Made by a program: the position numbers and the translations under genes. Positions 63,059-64,000 of a DNA stretch of 64,000 bases are shown here, piece by piece. Position 1 is the first letter of the stretch; each line of letters starts with the position of its first letter. Origin of the DNA: Citrobacter amalonaticus Y19. GTDB lineage: Bacteria > Pseudomonadota > Gammaproteobacteria > Enterobacterales > Enterobacteriaceae. A model generated the notes under the pieces. The model did not search any database, had not been told where the DNA came from, and saw only the letters and a list, made by a program, of their open reading frames with translations. The DNA lies in contig NZ_CP011132.1 of the NCBI RefSeq assembly GCF_000981805.1, forward strand, positions 4,526,001 through 4,590,000, in the 5' to 3' direction.

Positions 63059-64000
63059 TCAGATTCGTCGTCGTTGCAGAATTCGACGCGTCAGGATGGG
63101 CAGCGAGATAACCACAATCAGCATCGCGCCGATGATGATCGACATGACGATGCCCGGCACGTTGAGCAGACTCAGACCGAAGGTCACCAGTCCCATCAGG
63201 AATGCCGCGATAATGACGCCGGTCATACTGCCGGAACCGCCGAGAATATTGACGCCGCCCAGTACCGCCATCGTCACCACGGCCAACTCCCAACCCATCG
63301 CGATGGTGGGACGCGTACTGCCGAGCCTGGAGGTGAGCAAGACGGCGGCCAGTCCCGCCATCAGTCCGACCAGGGCGAATAAAATCAGGTTGTGGCGCTT
63401 GACGTTAATGCCGGAATACCACGCGCCCACCGGGTTATTGCCGATGGCGTAGGTGCGGCGTCCAAAATTTGTTTTGTGCAGCAGGAAGGTGAACGCTATC
63501 GCCAGCACGATAAACAGCGCGAACTCGAACGACAGCGCCCCCCAGACATAGCCCTGACCAAACCACGCAAAGCTCTGCGGCCAGGTGTTCAGCGCCTGAT
63601 CGCCGAGCAAAATATAGGTTATGCCGCGATACAAGCTCATGGTGCCGATGGTGATCACGATGGACGAGAGGTTGAACCGCGTGACCAGGATACCGTTCAG
63701 CAGCCCGCACAAAAGTCCGGTTCCCAGTCCGACGCAGACCAGCAGGGGTGTATCCATTCCCGCCGCCGCGCAAAACCCCATGACTGTCGAACTGAGCGCC
63801 AGGGTTGAGGCCACCGAGAGATCGATCTCCCGGGCGATGATCAGCATCGCCATCGGCAGAACGATGATCGCTTTTTCGGTGAAGTTGAATGTTGCGTCGG
63901 AGAGATTCCAGATATTGAGGAAGTACGGCGAGGCCAGCGCATTGGCGATAAATACCGCCAGGGTGACGGCAAGCAGAAAGCCCTCCCAGCACAACAGGCG
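63059..64000 (-). CDS. ABC sugar transporter permease (RhaQ-like), 5' end cut by window
   Basis: At least 313 residues of a ribose/rhamnose-type permease. About eight hydrophobic segments are visible, with the family motifs REIDLSVASTLALSS near 55 and VLGGVNILGGSGSMTGVIIAA near 245. The reading frame is open to the window edge, so the N-terminus is missing. With rhaM and the dehydrogenase downstream, it is probably part of a RhaSTPQ-type rhamnose importer, unlike the K-12 RhaT symporter. The specific role is inferred. Confidence 0.82.
   Translation of the reverse strand, partial: RLLCWEGFLLAVTLAVFIANALASPYFLNIWNLSDATFNFTEKAIIVLPMAMLIIAREIDLSVASTLALSSTVMGFCAAAGMDTPLLVCVGLGTGLLCGLLNGILVTRFNLSSIVITIGTMSLYRGITYILLGDQALNTWPQSFAWFGQGYVWGALSFEFALFIVLAIAFTFLLHKTNFGRRTYAIGNNPVGAWYSGINVKRHNLILFALVGLMAGLAAVLLTSRLGSTRPTIAMGWELAVVTMAVLGGVNILGGSGSMTGVIIAAFLMGLVTFGLSLLNVPGIVMSIIIGAMLIVVISLPILTRRILQRRRI

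Noticed and set aside
1..64000. Prophage, integrative element, insertion sequence or CRISPR array
   Set aside because: No integrase, transposase, phage structural or Cas gene, tRNA gene or direct-repeat array was found anywhere in the window.

Overview
The window is chromosomal DNA of an enterobacterium close to Escherichia, Salmonella and Citrobacter. Gene order largely follows the E. coli K-12 mobA-yihD-dsbA-polA-glnALG-typA-yih-fdo-fdhD-frv-rha segment. Protein lengths and motifs match the K-12 products nearly residue for residue, and several K-12-absent modules sit between them. I favour Citrobacter or a near relative, but the species cannot be fixed from sequence alone. All assignments come from reading motifs and recalling families; no database search was run.

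Layout. 1-12.9 kb is core: the start of mobA, yihD, srkA-dsbA, yihG, polA, Spot 42 RNA (spf), engB, CsrC RNA, yihI, hemN, the 36-residue yshB, and the nitrogen regulators glnG and glnL. glnA (12.9-14.4 kb) has a sigma-54 promoter and NtrC sites; typA follows. 16.6-29.3 kb is the sulfoquinovose (SQ) pathway: ompL, yihO, yihP, yihQ, an extra TauE/SafE-type permease, yihR, yihS, yihT and yihU on the minus strand, divergent from yihV-yihW. SQ glycosides enter through OmpL and a YihO/P carrier and are cut by YihQ. YihR and YihS convert SQ to sulfofructose, YihV phosphorylates it, YihT cleaves it, and YihU reduces the sulfolactaldehyde to DHPS, which is exported. 29.7-32.4 kb is an autotransporter absent from K-12.

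32.5-35.4 kb is the tightly overlapped yihX-yihY-dtd-yiiD run. An esterase, a HigBA-like toxin-antitoxin pair with a perfect 23-bp operator-like palindrome, and fdhE follow. Next come a VWA protein, a histidine kinase and a response regulator in one operon with a tandem 11-bp repeat upstream. fdoGHI encodes formate dehydrogenase-O, whose alpha subunit reads through a UGA selenocysteine codon, and fdhD diverges from it.

47.7-58.1 kb holds a small secreted DUF1471-type protein and the frvABXR operon. Divergent from frvA is a second sugar system: a diverged phosphofructokinase, ascorbate-type PTS EIIB, EIIC and EIIA, a class II ketose-bisphosphate aldolase, an unknown coiled-coil protein and a P-loop kinase. 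This is the best candidate for an undescribed pathway. The end contains azlCD with a divergent XRE-cupin regulator, a RafY-like glycoporin, and the tail of a rhamnose locus (rhaM, an iron-dependent lactaldehyde-reductase-like enzyme, and an ABC sugar permease cut by the window edge).
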